A stretch of DNA of 15,117 nucleotides from Bacteroidota bacterium (GTDB lineage Bacteria > Bacteroidota > Bacteroidia > Chitinophagales > Chitinophagaceae). This document shows, one piece after another, positions 4,339 to 12,689 of the stretch (its first letter is position 1; each line of letters opens with the position of its first letter). The position numbers and the translations under genes were made by a program. The notes below the pieces were generated by a model, which was given only the letters and a program-made list of their open reading frames with translations, made no database searches and was not told the origin of the DNA. The stretch spans positions 1-15,117 of the forward strand of contig JAEZLJ010000095.1 of NCBI GenBank assembly GCA_023415275.1, in the 5' to 3' direction.

Positions 4339-6957
4339 TTATACTGTGTGGGGTTGTTCTACATCATTTCTGAACACCACTACCCCATCAAAAACATCTA
4401 CCAGCACAGGATGTGTTTTGTCTATATCTCCTGAAAGGATCTTTTTACTTAACTGGTTAACGATCTCTTTCTGGATAAGACGCTTCAGCGGGCGGGCTCC
4501 GAATTGTGGATCAAAGCCATTTTCAGCCAGGTAATCAAGCAGGTAATCAGAAAACTGCAATTGAATACCATTTTGTCCCACCAATTTTTTCAAACCTTCC
4601 AATTGTATCCGGATAATACCCCTGATCTCGCTTTTCATCAATGGCTGGAAGAGTATGATCTCATCTACCCTGTTTAAAAACTCGGGACGGATGGTCTCTC
4701 TCAGGCGGGCCATTACCTCTACCTTGGTGCGCTCTACTACCTGCTCCTTATTTTTTTCAGTAACATCCGCAAAGTTTTCCTGGATGATATCACTACCCAT
4801 GTTGGAGGTCATGATGATGATGGTATTTTTAAAGTTGACCACCCTGCCCTTGTTATCGGTAAGCCGGCCATCGTCCAACACCTGTAGTAATATATTCCAC
4901 ACATCAGGGTGCGCTTTTTCAATTTCATCCAGCAGCACTACCTGGTAAGGTTTACGACGTACGGCCTCACTTAACTGTCCTCCCTCATCGTATCCAACAT
5001 ATCCAGGAGGAGCACCTACCAGCCTGCTGACCGTATGTTTTTCCTGGTACTCACTCATATCAATGCGGGTCATCATATGCTCGTCATCAAAAAGATATTC
5101 TGCAAGTCCTTTAGCCAACTCAGTTTTACCGACCCCCGTGGTACCAAGGAATATGAAAGATCCAATGGGTCTTCGGGGATCCTGTAACCCGGCACGGCTT
5201 CTTCGCACCGCATCGGCGACAGCAGTGATAGCCTCGTCCTGTCCCACAACTCTTTTATGCAGTTCATCCTCCAGGTTAAGCAATTTCTCTCTTTCGCTTT
5301 GAAGCATTTTGCTTACAGGGATGCCAGTTGATTTGGCCACACTTTCCGCAATATCTTCAGCGTCCACCTCTTCCTTCATCAGCCTGCGGCTATTAGCGCT
5401 TAATTCATTCAATCCAGCCTGCAATTCAGTTATCTTTTCCTCCTGTTCCTTCACCCTGCCATACCTGATCTCTGCTACCTTTCCATAATCTCCTTCCCTT
5501 TCTGCCTGTTCCGCCTGTTGCTTCAATCGCTCTATTTCCGCCTTGGCATTCTGTATCTTCTCTACCAAGTCCTTTTCTTCCTGCCATTTGGCTTTTAGGG
5601 TGTCCCTTTCCACCGCCAGGTTGGCCAGGGTAGTATTCAGGTCTTTCAGCTTCTCATCATCGTTCTCCCTTTTGATAGCTTCTCTTTCAATCTCCAATTG
5701 GCGGATCTGGCGCTCCAATTTATCCAACTCTTCAGGCATGGAGTTCATTTCCAGGCGCAGCTTGGCTGCACTTTCATCAATGAGGTCAATGGCCTTATCG
5801 GGCAGGAAACGATCGGTTATATACCTTACAGAGAGTTCTACGGCCGCTATGATTGCTTCGTCCTTAATGCGGACATGGTGGTGGGTCTCATAACGGTCTT
5901 TCAGTCCTCTCAAGATAGAAATGGCATCTTCCACTGATGGTTCATCGATCATCACCTTTTGAAAACGTCTTTCCAGCGCCTTATCCTTTTCAAAGAATTT
6001 CTGGTATTCATTAAGCGTAGTGGCACCGATAGCTCTCAGCTCACCACGGGCCAGCGCAGGCTTCAATATATTGGCTGCATCCATAGCACCTTCTCCACCA
6101 CCTGCTCCTACCAGGGTATGGATCTCGTCGATAAACAGAATGATCTCTCCTTCACTGGTAGAAACTTCTTTCACCACCCCTTTCAGACGCTCTTCAAATT
6201 CGCCTTTGTATTTGGCACCGGCTATCAATTGCCCCATGTCAAGGGCATAAATGATCTTAGACTTTAGATTTTCCGGCACATCTCCATTTACGATCCTCAT
6301 GGCCAGGCCTTCAGCAATAGCTGTCTTTCCCACCCCGGGCTCACCCACCAGTATAGGGTTATTCTTGCTTCTCCGTGAAAGAATATGCAGTGTGCGCCTG
6401 ATCTCCTCGTCCCTTCCAATTACAGGGTCTAACTTACCCTGACGGGCCAGCTCATTTAAATTCTTAGCATACTTGTTTAATGCATTAAACTGGGTTTCCT
6501 GTGTTTGTGAGGTCACAGTGGATCCTTTCCGCAATTCATTGATAGCCGCAGTAAGTCCCTTTTCCGTAAGGCCAAAATCTTTTAATAGTTTGGCTGTATT
6601 GTCATTTCCTTGTACCAATGCCAATAATAGGTGCTCGGGGGTAATGAATTCATCGCCAAATTGCTTAATTAAAGCCCCTGCTCTCAGTATCACATTATTG
6701 GCTTCCCTGGAAATAGACTGGGCTGGTTCGCCACTCACCTTAGGTAGTTTATCAACCAAACTATCCAGGCGGGTTTCCAGTTGTTGTGTATTAACTGCAT
6801 TCTTTTTCAACAGGTAATCTACGGGCGAATCCTGCTGGTCAAGCAACGCCTTTAGAAAATGTTCCGTTTCTATATTGGCATTGCCATTATTAAAAGCCAG
6901 CTGCTGCGATTGTTGAATCACTTCTGCGGCTTTAATGGTAAAGTTCGATAAGTTCAT
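4339..6957 (-). CDS. clpB: ATP-dependent protein disaggregase ClpB
   Basis: Full-length Hsp100 protein of 872 aa, starting MNLSNFTIKAAEVIQQSQQL. Domains: Clp N-domain repeats (about 1-145); AAA1 with Walker A GEPGVGKT (205-212), Walker B ILFIDEIH (273-280), pore-loop AKYKGEFEERL (Tyr250) and arginine-finger region LERRF (about 329-332); the coiled-coil middle domain (about 405-525, very Glu/Lys/Arg-rich), which separates ClpB from ClpA and ClpC; AAA2 with Walker A GTTGVGKT (605-612), pore loop GYVGY (Tyr653 and Tyr656 region) and Walker B VVLLDEIEK (673-681); and a C-terminal oligomerisation domain with GARPLKR. The cytoplasmic hexamer pulls polypeptides out of aggregates together with DnaK/DnaJ/GrpE. 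All key residues are present. It is a single gene with its own terminator, divergent from 7084. I see no CIRCE element in the upstream gap. Confidence 0.98.
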   Translation of the reverse strand: MNLSNFTIKAAEVIQQSQQLAFNNGNANIETEHFLKALLDQQDSPVDYLLKKNAVNTQQLETRLDSLVDKLPKVSGEPAQSISREANNVILRAGALIKQFGDEFITPEHLLLALVQGNDNTAKLLKDFGLTEKGLTAAINELRKGSTVTSQTQETQFNALNKYAKNLNELARQGKLDPVIGRDEEIRRTLHILSRRSKNNPILVGEPGVGKTAIAEGLAMRIVNGDVPENLKSKIIYALDMGQLIAGAKYKGEFEERLKGVVKEVSTSEGEIILFIDEIHTLVGAGGGEGAMDAANILKPALARGELRAIGATTLNEYQKFFEKDKALERRFQKVMIDEPSVEDAISILRGLKDRYETHHHVRIKDEAIIAAVELSVRYITDRFLPDKAIDLIDESAAKLRLEMNSMPEELDKLERQIRQLEIEREAIKRENDDEKLKDLNTTLANLAVERDTLKAKWQEEKDLVEKIQNAKAEIERLKQQAEQAEREGDYGKVAEIRYGRVKEQEEKITELQAGLNELSANSRRLMKEEVDAEDIAESVAKSTGIPVSKMLQSEREKLLNLEDELHKRVVGQDEAITAVADAVRRSRAGLQDPRRPIGSFIFLGTTGVGKTELAKGLAEYLFDDEHMMTRIDMSEYQEKHTVSRLVGAPPGYVGYDEGGQLSEAVRRKPYQVVLLDEIEKAHPDVWNILLQVLDDGRLTDNKGRVVNFKNTIIIMTSNMGSDIIQENFADVTEKNKEQVVERTKVEVMARLRETIRPEFLNRVDEIILFQPLMKSEIRGIIRIQLEGLKKLVGQNGIQLQFSDYLLDYLAENGFDPQFGARPLKRLIQKEIVNQLSKKILSGDIDKTHPVLVDVFDGVVVFRNDVEQPHTV

Positions 6958-7083
6958 ATGTGAATATTATAATTTGATTAGTAATTTTTCGTTCTATATT
7001 GTCTGCAGAAGATGGACCTATCCGGTCTGCTGCCAGACATCTATAGCCACAAACAACAATCCAACCATAAACTCACCGAAAGA

Positions 7084-8187
7084 ATGTCATACAATTTACG
7101 AATTAACTGCCTGAAATTCAGTTTCATGCCTCTCCTACTGTTATTTCTTCAGCCTTGCTTTGCGCAAAAGAATAAAAAGAATGATAAGGAGTGGGGAGTT
7201 GACAAATTTCAACAGCTTGATGCTATCCTGATGCAAAACCAAAAGACCTTGGATAAGGATGTTGTTGCGCTGGTCTGGACTGATACCATTGTTTTTAAAA
7301 AAGAGATGGGTGAATTGTCAATCAAGTCTGAGCTGCCAATGGCTGAGGCCAGTCAATGGTTAACAGCTGCACTCATTATGAAACTTGTTGATGAAGGGCG
7401 TCTATCCCTTGACGATAAAATAAGCACATACCTGCCCATATTTGAAAAGTATGGCAAAAATTATATCACCCTTCGTCACTGTCTTTCCCATTTCACAGGC
7501 ATCCAGGCAGAGGCGGGCATGATGGGTTTTTTCCAGAAAAAGAAGTTCGCTTCCTTACAGGAAGAAGTGGAATCTTTTGCTAAAAAGGAGATCCAAACCA
7601 ACCCCGGTACAGAATTCAGGTACAATATCATGGGACCTCAAATTGCTGGCAGGGTAGCCGAAGTGGTGATGAAGAAAAGCTTTGACCAGTTGATCAAGCA
7701 AAAGGTGCTCAATCCAATTGGCATGTCCAAAACTTCTTTTACTACACTTGATGGGTCAGCGGTTGACCCGGCTGCAGGCGCCCGCTCTACCCCAAATGAT
7801 TACATTAAATTCCTGGCGATGCTGCTACATAATGGAAGCTTCAATGGCAAACAAGTGTTGAGTGAGGCAGCAGTAAAAGAATTACGGTCGATACAGGCCA
7901 ACTCACAAGCAATCAAATTAGCTCCAAGGTCAGCCAACGGATTCAATTATACACTGGGGAGCTGGGCCCAGGAAACAGAAGAAGGAAAAACCAGCGAAGC
8001 TAACCTGGCTACAGCTCTTACATGCCCGGGTATCATTGCTCAATGGCCTGTGGTGGACTGGTGCCGCGGCTATGCCTTCCTGGTGTTTACCAAGCCAATG
8101 CGGGAAGAACAAAAGCCTGAATTGTACCAGCAGATGAAAGCAGCCATTGATGAAACCAGGAGTTCAAAATGCAATGGGGTAAATTAA
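7084..8187 (+). CDS. Exported serine-hydrolase-family protein with a degenerate active site
   Basis: The start at 7084 is chosen because MSYNLRINCL plus a hydrophobic FMPLLLLFLQPCFAQ segment makes a complete signal peptide (cleaved near residue 28). An in-frame ATG at 7012 would add 24 non-signal residues. The mature 340 residues follow the beta-lactamase/class C serine hydrolase plan: ALIMKLVDEGRLSLDDKIST (96-115), HCLSHFTGI (132-140), NPIGMSKT (210-217), GARSTPNDYIKFLAMLLHNG (232-251). The catalytic SxxK position, however, reads E88-A-S-Q91 in MAEASQWLTAA, so Ser and Lys are Glu and Gln. The Tyr-x-Asn loop reads Y180-N-I. I infer a binding or regulatory pseudo-enzyme rather than a hydrolase. 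It is divergent from clpB and convergent with the DUF3857 operon. Confidence 0.85.
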   Translation: MSYNLRINCLKFSFMPLLLLFLQPCFAQKNKKNDKEWGVDKFQQLDAILMQNQKTLDKDVVALVWTDTIVFKKEMGELSIKSELPMAEASQWLTAALIMKLVDEGRLSLDDKISTYLPIFEKYGKNYITLRHCLSHFTGIQAEAGMMGFFQKKKFASLQEEVESFAKKEIQTNPGTEFRYNIMGPQIAGRVAEVVMKKSFDQLIKQKVLNPIGMSKTSFTTLDGSAVDPAAGARSTPNDYIKFLAMLLHNGSFNGKQVLSEAAVKELRSIQANSQAIKLAPRSANGFNYTLGSWAQETEEGKTSEANLATALTCPGIIAQWPVVDWCRGYAFLVFTKPMREEQKPELYQQMKAAIDETRSSKCNGVN

Positions 8188-8205
8188 AATTCCATGATCT
8201 AAAAC

Positions 8206-8236
8206 AAGAGTGCCCATTCAATGAATGGGCACTCTT
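8206..8236. terminator. Bidirectional terminator between convergent genes
   Basis: AAGAGTGCCCATTC (8206-8219) and GAATGGGCACTCTT (8223-8236) form a perfect 14-bp stem with a 3-base loop. It lies between the stop of the plus-strand serine-hydrolase gene and the stop of the minus-strand operon. Minus-strand reading continues as TTGTTTT, the plus strand as ATGTAAAG, so it suits the minus-strand operon best. Confidence 0.8.
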
Positions 8237-8254
8237 ATGTAAAGCATGTATGTA

Positions 8255-10168
8255 TTACGGTGTGCCTGCTTTTTTCACAAACACCATCTTACTTCTGTCT
8301 GACCTGTAAACCGATTCAAAATAACCGGCAAGTGCTACACCTTCCTTTGCAGGATACCTTCCGGCAAAATGCTCCCTGGTTCGGGTGTAAATGATCTTAT
8401 GACCAACAAGCTTTGCGCTGCTGGTGTAGGTACCAAATTTTGATTGCAAATTGACATCTGCAGGGGTAGCTTCCAATTCGTAACCTTCAGGTATATCTAT
8501 TTCGTATTTGTCTTCCTGGCGATAGGCATTATTATATACATAATCAAAAGCCCTGTCTTTCTGGTCATTCAAAACCACTCCACCACGATTTAAAATATTA
8601 GGCATAATGAATAAACGTTTGCCACTAATGGTGGCATAATTGCTTACTGAAATATCCAGTTGCTCATCCACTTTTGGCAATACATCTTTTGTTTCCTCAT
8701 ATTTGAAGTTATTAATGTTATAGGTTGAAAGCTCCAATTCTTTTTGCAATACTTTTTCCACCTTTTCTTTAGACAACCCATTGATCAGGGAACTGACATC
8801 GTCCTGTTCTGTACCACCGTAGCTTGCCTTTACATTCAGGCTCAGGTCACCATTTTCGTCGAGCCTTGCTTTAATAACTCTTTGCTCGGTATTTTCCCGG
8901 AGGCCATACTGTGGTGTTCTTACTACTACACCTCCCTCTTCAGTGATCATCAACGCCTTCCTGTTGCCAGTGAAATCTGACATATACCCTGCAGGTAGGG
9001 TTTGGCTTGTACATTCCAGCCATACACTATCTTTTGCCATAGGCACACAGAGTATCACATGGTTGAACCTGTTGCTTGGGAAATCCTCTATCAGTACATC
9101 TTTATTTCCCCCTGCGTACACCAATGTATAATTAGACTTTATACCTGCAGCTTTTAAAAGGCTATACATATAATTGGTAAGGGCTTTACAATCACCATAA
9201 CCCTTGGTGGCTACTTCACTGGCCGGGAAAGGCTGCCACCCACCTATACCTAATTGTATGCTTATATACCTCGTATTCTTTTGCAGGAAATTGTAAAGTA
9301 CCCGGATCTTTTCCCTTGTATCATTTATACCCGCAGTAAGACGATTAACAGTTTCTACGATCTGGGCAGGTAATACATCTCTGCCTGCATTTAAACTAGC
9401 CTGGAACTTTCCGAAATCTTTCCAGGAACTCATATTGCCTTTATAGCCCTGTATCTCAAACTCTGAAGGCGCAAAATAAATCACAGTGGTCATTTCCTTC
9501 CAGGAGGGTGACGCAAATGGCAACTTGATAGCCGGAATAGCATTAACGCTCCAACGCATCTTCTTCTTTCCCTTTTCAGTAGTTACCTCAGGTGCACCCT
9601 TATAATTGAACGCCCTATATCTTATCTCATACTGTTCCGGGCATATCACAGTATAACTGCTTTGCTCCACAGAATACTTTTCATCTTCCTGGGGATACCA
9701 GTTAGGAAAGAATAAAGTATTACTGAACTTCTGTACAACTTCATATTCAACCGTATATGGATATTCCCTGTAATAAAAATGATGGGTTTTCATCCTGCTG
9801 TCATCGATAAGATTATTACCACTAACAGCACTAACATCAGAGATATCTTTATTCTTCGTTCTCTTCAAAACTTTCCCTGCAGCATCATACAATGTGCCTT
9901 CCATTGAAGTAATGGAGATAAGCTTGTCGTAATATTCAGCGATCCCTGCATTCTCTGCACCATTCTCATTTAAAATGGTAAGTGCATATTTTTTATGCAG
10001 AATAGTTTCGCCGGTACTTATCACCTGGAAGGTGATCTCTTCCATGCGCTTCACCACATCGGCATCTTTTTTCAGACTTTCAGGTATGCTGCTTACAGGG
10101 TACTTAGGATCTGCAGCTTTTAATCCTGATACAAAAAGCAAAAGGCTTAAGAATATACAAAAACGCAT
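8255..10168 (-). CDS. DUF3857/transglutaminase-like exported protein, catalytic triad present
   Basis: 637 aa with a signal peptide (MRFCIFLSLLLFVSGLKA). Residues about 50-235 form the DUF3857 beta-sandwich (YALTILNENG, YYREYPYTVEYEV). Residues about 275-390 form a transglutaminase-like cysteine protease fold with the Cys motif KGYGDCKALTNYM (C327), the His motif RFNHVILCVP (H370) and the acidic residue in VWLECT (E385, where Asp is usual). A C-terminal beta-rich domain follows (DUF2569/DUF3858-type region in related proteins, about 420-637). It acts in the periplasm, and substrates for this family are largely unknown. The start is 1 base after the stop of the 669-aa paralogue (TAG-T-ATG), so the two are translationally linked and probably work together. 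The lone oddity is Glu at the triad Asp position, which some active relatives tolerate. Confidence 0.88.
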   Translation of the reverse strand: MRFCIFLSLLLFVSGLKAADPKYPVSSIPESLKKDADVVKRMEEITFQVISTGETILHKKYALTILNENGAENAGIAEYYDKLISITSMEGTLYDAAGKVLKRTKNKDISDVSAVSGNNLIDDSRMKTHHFYYREYPYTVEYEVVQKFSNTLFFPNWYPQEDEKYSVEQSSYTVICPEQYEIRYRAFNYKGAPEVTTEKGKKKMRWSVNAIPAIKLPFASPSWKEMTTVIYFAPSEFEIQGYKGNMSSWKDFGKFQASLNAGRDVLPAQIVETVNRLTAGINDTREKIRVLYNFLQKNTRYISIQLGIGGWQPFPASEVATKGYGDCKALTNYMYSLLKAAGIKSNYTLVYAGGNKDVLIEDFPSNRFNHVILCVPMAKDSVWLECTSQTLPAGYMSDFTGNRKALMITEEGGVVVRTPQYGLRENTEQRVIKARLDENGDLSLNVKASYGGTEQDDVSSLINGLSKEKVEKVLQKELELSTYNINNFKYEETKDVLPKVDEQLDISVSNYATISGKRLFIMPNILNRGGVVLNDQKDRAFDYVYNNAYRQEDKYEIDIPEGYELEATPADVNLQSKFGTYTSSAKLVGHKIIYTRTREHFAGRYPAKEGVALAGYFESVYRSDRSKMVFVKKAGTP

Positions 10169-10169
10169 A

Positions 10170-12179
10170 CTAGATTTTCTTTTTTAAAACAATTTGTTCA
10201 TTCTGCTTACTCACTACCATATTAAAGAATTCACGGAGGTTTGGATATTCCTCAGGCATGAATAAAGTACGGGTAAACTTCAACCGGCAACGGAAAGATA
10301 TCCGCCCCATGGAATGAGATATCCTATATTCAAAATAACCAGAGCCTTCTTCATCTACTTTGGCGATCATCTGCTTTGGCAGTTCATCAACTTCATAGCC
10401 TTTGGGAACTTCCATGCTCAATACAAATGTTTCGTCCATGGCATACGGCATTTCTACAGGATAATATCTTTCTGCTGCTGTGAATAGATTCTTTTTATAT
10501 CCTTCTCCAAATAAAGGGTTGACATATATGGTACTCTCCCCGTTGTTCATAAATTCTACATCATAATGAAGCGCCACAGGGGTTTCATAATTCTTTAAAG
10601 AATCAATTGAAGGAGATATGATCTTCAAATCGAGGCCGAAAGCCTTTTCTACATCTTTAAAAAACTCCTCTTTCCCTTTGGCCTGCACTTTCTCCCTGAT
10701 ATCCAAAGAGCCATAATACCCCGGAGTTTGAGACATCCTGCCCCTCCATTTTCCTTTTTCATCATTATTAATGATCAGCAATGAGGTTTTAGTCTCGGAA
10801 AGCGAATCAGGCGAAAACACTAATGGATCTGCACTCTCGTTGACCAAACGGGCATGACCGTTATAACAATCTAGTGGAAGCCTGTTGAATCCCAACTGAT
10901 TATCGCTGGCATCAAGGTAATAGGTTTTACCATCATCCTGCAATTGTACAATTACATAATCAAAGCTGCTGGTCATGGGTGAATACTCAATGGCATATCC
11001 ATGCTTGGTAGTACTTAAAATAACAGGAGTAGCATCCAGGCCGGAATAACGAAGCATCACAGTGAGCAAGAGGTTGATTTCTGCAACCGATCCCTTTTTG
11101 GTTTTCAGCACGTTTTTAAGGGTTTGATCCATATAGATATACCCTGCATTTCCTGTACATGAAAAATTATCCCTTACATAGTTATAAATCCTTTTTGCTT
11201 TTTCTTCACCTGAGTTTACACTTGCATAAACAGGCTTTATATCATCAGACAACCAGTTATTGCTGTTATTTAAAATACTGCCAAAGCTTTCATTTGACAG
11301 TAAACTTTTTGTCAGCTCTGTCCAAGAAGTCCTGTAGTTATGAACTTCCAGTGGATACTGGGTAGAGGCCAGTTGGAACTCCATCCTTGACATATGATTC
11401 CGTATGGAAGAAGTAAATGATTCTTCTTTTAGTTCAGGAACATTTTTCATGACCCAGCGGAAATCTGTGACACCAGCAGAAAAATTATACGTTTCTGTAC
11501 TGCTGGTATTCTGGGTCTGCCTTATTGTAAAATTGGAAGTCCTGTCCTTCCTTTCATTGACATCAATGCTATGAAAACCACGGCTTAGAAAATTGTACAT
11601 GAAGAATTCAGGCACTGTAAATTGAAATTCACTCCATAAAGTAGGAGCTGTGCTGCTCTGGAACAACCAGGGATCAAGGTTGGAGATATAATCTGATGTA
11701 ACCTGGTAATCAAATTCAATTATAGAGCCTTCTTTTACATTAGGCATCGTAAACTTCTTTATCAAACGGTTCTTATTGATCTTTTCTTTAAATATGGCAG
11801 ATTTGTCCAGGCTGGTCTCTACCAGTTTACCATTCTCCAGATTATAAGTAACAGCTTTTACCTTATCTAATTTTTCTTCATCACTGCCATTGGTATATAA
11901 ATGCACTTCCACATTGGCTTCATCATATCCATTTTTATTGAGGATGTGCACTACTTTGTGCCTGCGGGAAACCAGAGAGAACCAACCTTTGGAATTTCCC
12001 TCTAATGTCGCTGAACCAATATCACTCAACACAACAGCATTGGCACCGCTGTCAATGGCATATACTTTAGTTTCGAGGTTTGATGGTGATATCTTACCAA
12101 ATTTTGTAAATGGGCTTTCCTTTTGACAAAAAGCGGGTAGCGCAAGCGTACAAGAGATCACAAGGGGGATCAGTCTCAT
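10170..12179 (-). CDS. DUF3857/transglutaminase-like exported protein lacking catalytic Cys and His
   Basis: 669 aa with a signal peptide (MRLIPLVISCTLALPAFCQK). DUF3857 covers about residues 60-260 (SRRHKVVHILNKNGYDEANV, MPNVKEGSIIEFDYQV). The transglutaminase-like domain covers about 315-430. Aligned by eye with the downstream paralogue, the GDC of the active site reads G363-S-V365 (KKGSVAEINLLL) and the His motif reads F-D-Y408 (SSFDYVIVQL); only the Asp remains (YYLDAS, D423). The C-terminal region is beta-rich. I therefore read it as a non-catalytic member. A GnSAEINLLL-type sequence at this site is, in my knowledge, common in one Bacteroidota branch of the family, so this is a lineage trait rather than fresh decay. 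It is the first gene of the operon, with a 14-bp palindrome just upstream. Confidence 0.88.
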   Translation of the reverse strand: MRLIPLVISCTLALPAFCQKESPFTKFGKISPSNLETKVYAIDSGANAVVLSDIGSATLEGNSKGWFSLVSRRHKVVHILNKNGYDEANVEVHLYTNGSDEEKLDKVKAVTYNLENGKLVETSLDKSAIFKEKINKNRLIKKFTMPNVKEGSIIEFDYQVTSDYISNLDPWLFQSSTAPTLWSEFQFTVPEFFMYNFLSRGFHSIDVNERKDRTSNFTIRQTQNTSSTETYNFSAGVTDFRWVMKNVPELKEESFTSSIRNHMSRMEFQLASTQYPLEVHNYRTSWTELTKSLLSNESFGSILNNSNNWLSDDIKPVYASVNSGEEKAKRIYNYVRDNFSCTGNAGYIYMDQTLKNVLKTKKGSVAEINLLLTVMLRYSGLDATPVILSTTKHGYAIEYSPMTSSFDYVIVQLQDDGKTYYLDASDNQLGFNRLPLDCYNGHARLVNESADPLVFSPDSLSETKTSLLIINNDEKGKWRGRMSQTPGYYGSLDIREKVQAKGKEEFFKDVEKAFGLDLKIISPSIDSLKNYETPVALHYDVEFMNNGESTIYVNPLFGEGYKKNLFTAAERYYPVEMPYAMDETFVLSMEVPKGYEVDELPKQMIAKVDEEGSGYFEYRISHSMGRISFRCRLKFTRTLFMPEEYPNLREFFNMVVSKQNEQIVLKKKI

Positions 12180-12194
12180 GAGGAGTTAGTTTAG

Positions 12195-12208
12195 TATTGG
12201 CGCCAATA
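12195..12208 (-). promoter_or_regulatory. 14-bp perfect palindrome upstream of the DUF3857 operon
   Basis: TATTGGCGCCAATA is a perfect palindrome whose edge is 15 bases before the ATG at 12179. It sits in the 135-base gap between this operon and the divergent gene at 12315. It could be an operator for a dimeric regulator. About one such palindrome is expected by chance in a window of this size. Confidence 0.25.
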
Positions 12209-12314
12209 TCTTATAATTTTTCTGTATTCAAAAGTTATTTCAATTAATCCTGAATTATCTAAGAGTTTTTATGTAGTAAAACAGGTGTTATATTATTTGT
12301 AGTTTCATATCCAC

Positions 12315-12677
12315 ATGTACGAACACAGGTCGCAAAAATTATTGCCTATACACCAGTTCTATAGGCGTGTACTCAAAAATATACTGGTAGCCTCAGTCAT
12401 TTTGAGTGTCAGCCTTGTAATTGGTATTGCCGGTTTTTGTTTATCTGCAAAATCCAGTGTCATTGACTCTTTTCACAATTCATGTATGTTGCTAAGCGGC
12501 ATGGGGCCGGTTCTCAATATTACCAATGTATCAGGGAAGATCTTCTCTTCTTTCTACGCCTTATTCAGCGGTGTGGTATTCATCACTAATATCGGGGTAA
12601 TATTGGCACCTGTCATGCACCGGTTGTTTCACAGGCTGCATTTAGAAGACAATGATGCAACTTCGCCGCCCAAATAA
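12315..12677 (+). CDS. Small membrane protein resembling a two-helix ion-channel pore
   Basis: 120 aa, ATG at 12315. It has a basic N-terminus, TM1 at about 22-43 (LVASVILSVSLVIGIAGFCL), a short re-entrant-like segment at 50-65 ending SGMGPV, then GKIFSSFYALFSG leading into TM2 (about 76-100), and a basic/acidic cytoplasmic tail RLFHRLHLEDND. The order (outer helix, pore loop, GK-x-F-xxx-YAL, inner helix) matches the Ion_trans_2 family of two-TM potassium channels, where GK-x-F-xx-FYAL-x-G opens the inner helix. The selectivity filter TVGYG is not present; SGMGP occupies that place. It is therefore either a divergent channel or a pore-fold relic. It lies 12 bases upstream of queG, so they are probably co-transcribed. 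I know relatives of this type in Bacteroidota but no demonstrated function. Confidence 0.6.
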   Translation: MYEHRSQKLLPIHQFYRRVLKNILVASVILSVSLVIGIAGFCLSAKSSVIDSFHNSCMLLSGMGPVLNITNVSGKIFSSFYALFSGVVFITNIGVILAPVMHRLFHRLHLEDNDATSPPK

Positions 12678-12689
12678 CATCTAATAAAG

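Noticed and set aside
5543..5893. Long plus-strand frame inside clpB, and others at 4655-4948, 5063-5302, 5959-6267 and 6473-6817
   Set aside because: Antisense shadows of the conserved clpB reading frame with Ser/Leu/Phe-biased products and no motifs.
6958..7083. Heat-shock operator (CIRCE) or clear sigma-factor boxes upstream of clpB
   Set aside because: No TTAGCACTC-type inverted repeat and no convincing TAnnTTTG box in the divergent gap.
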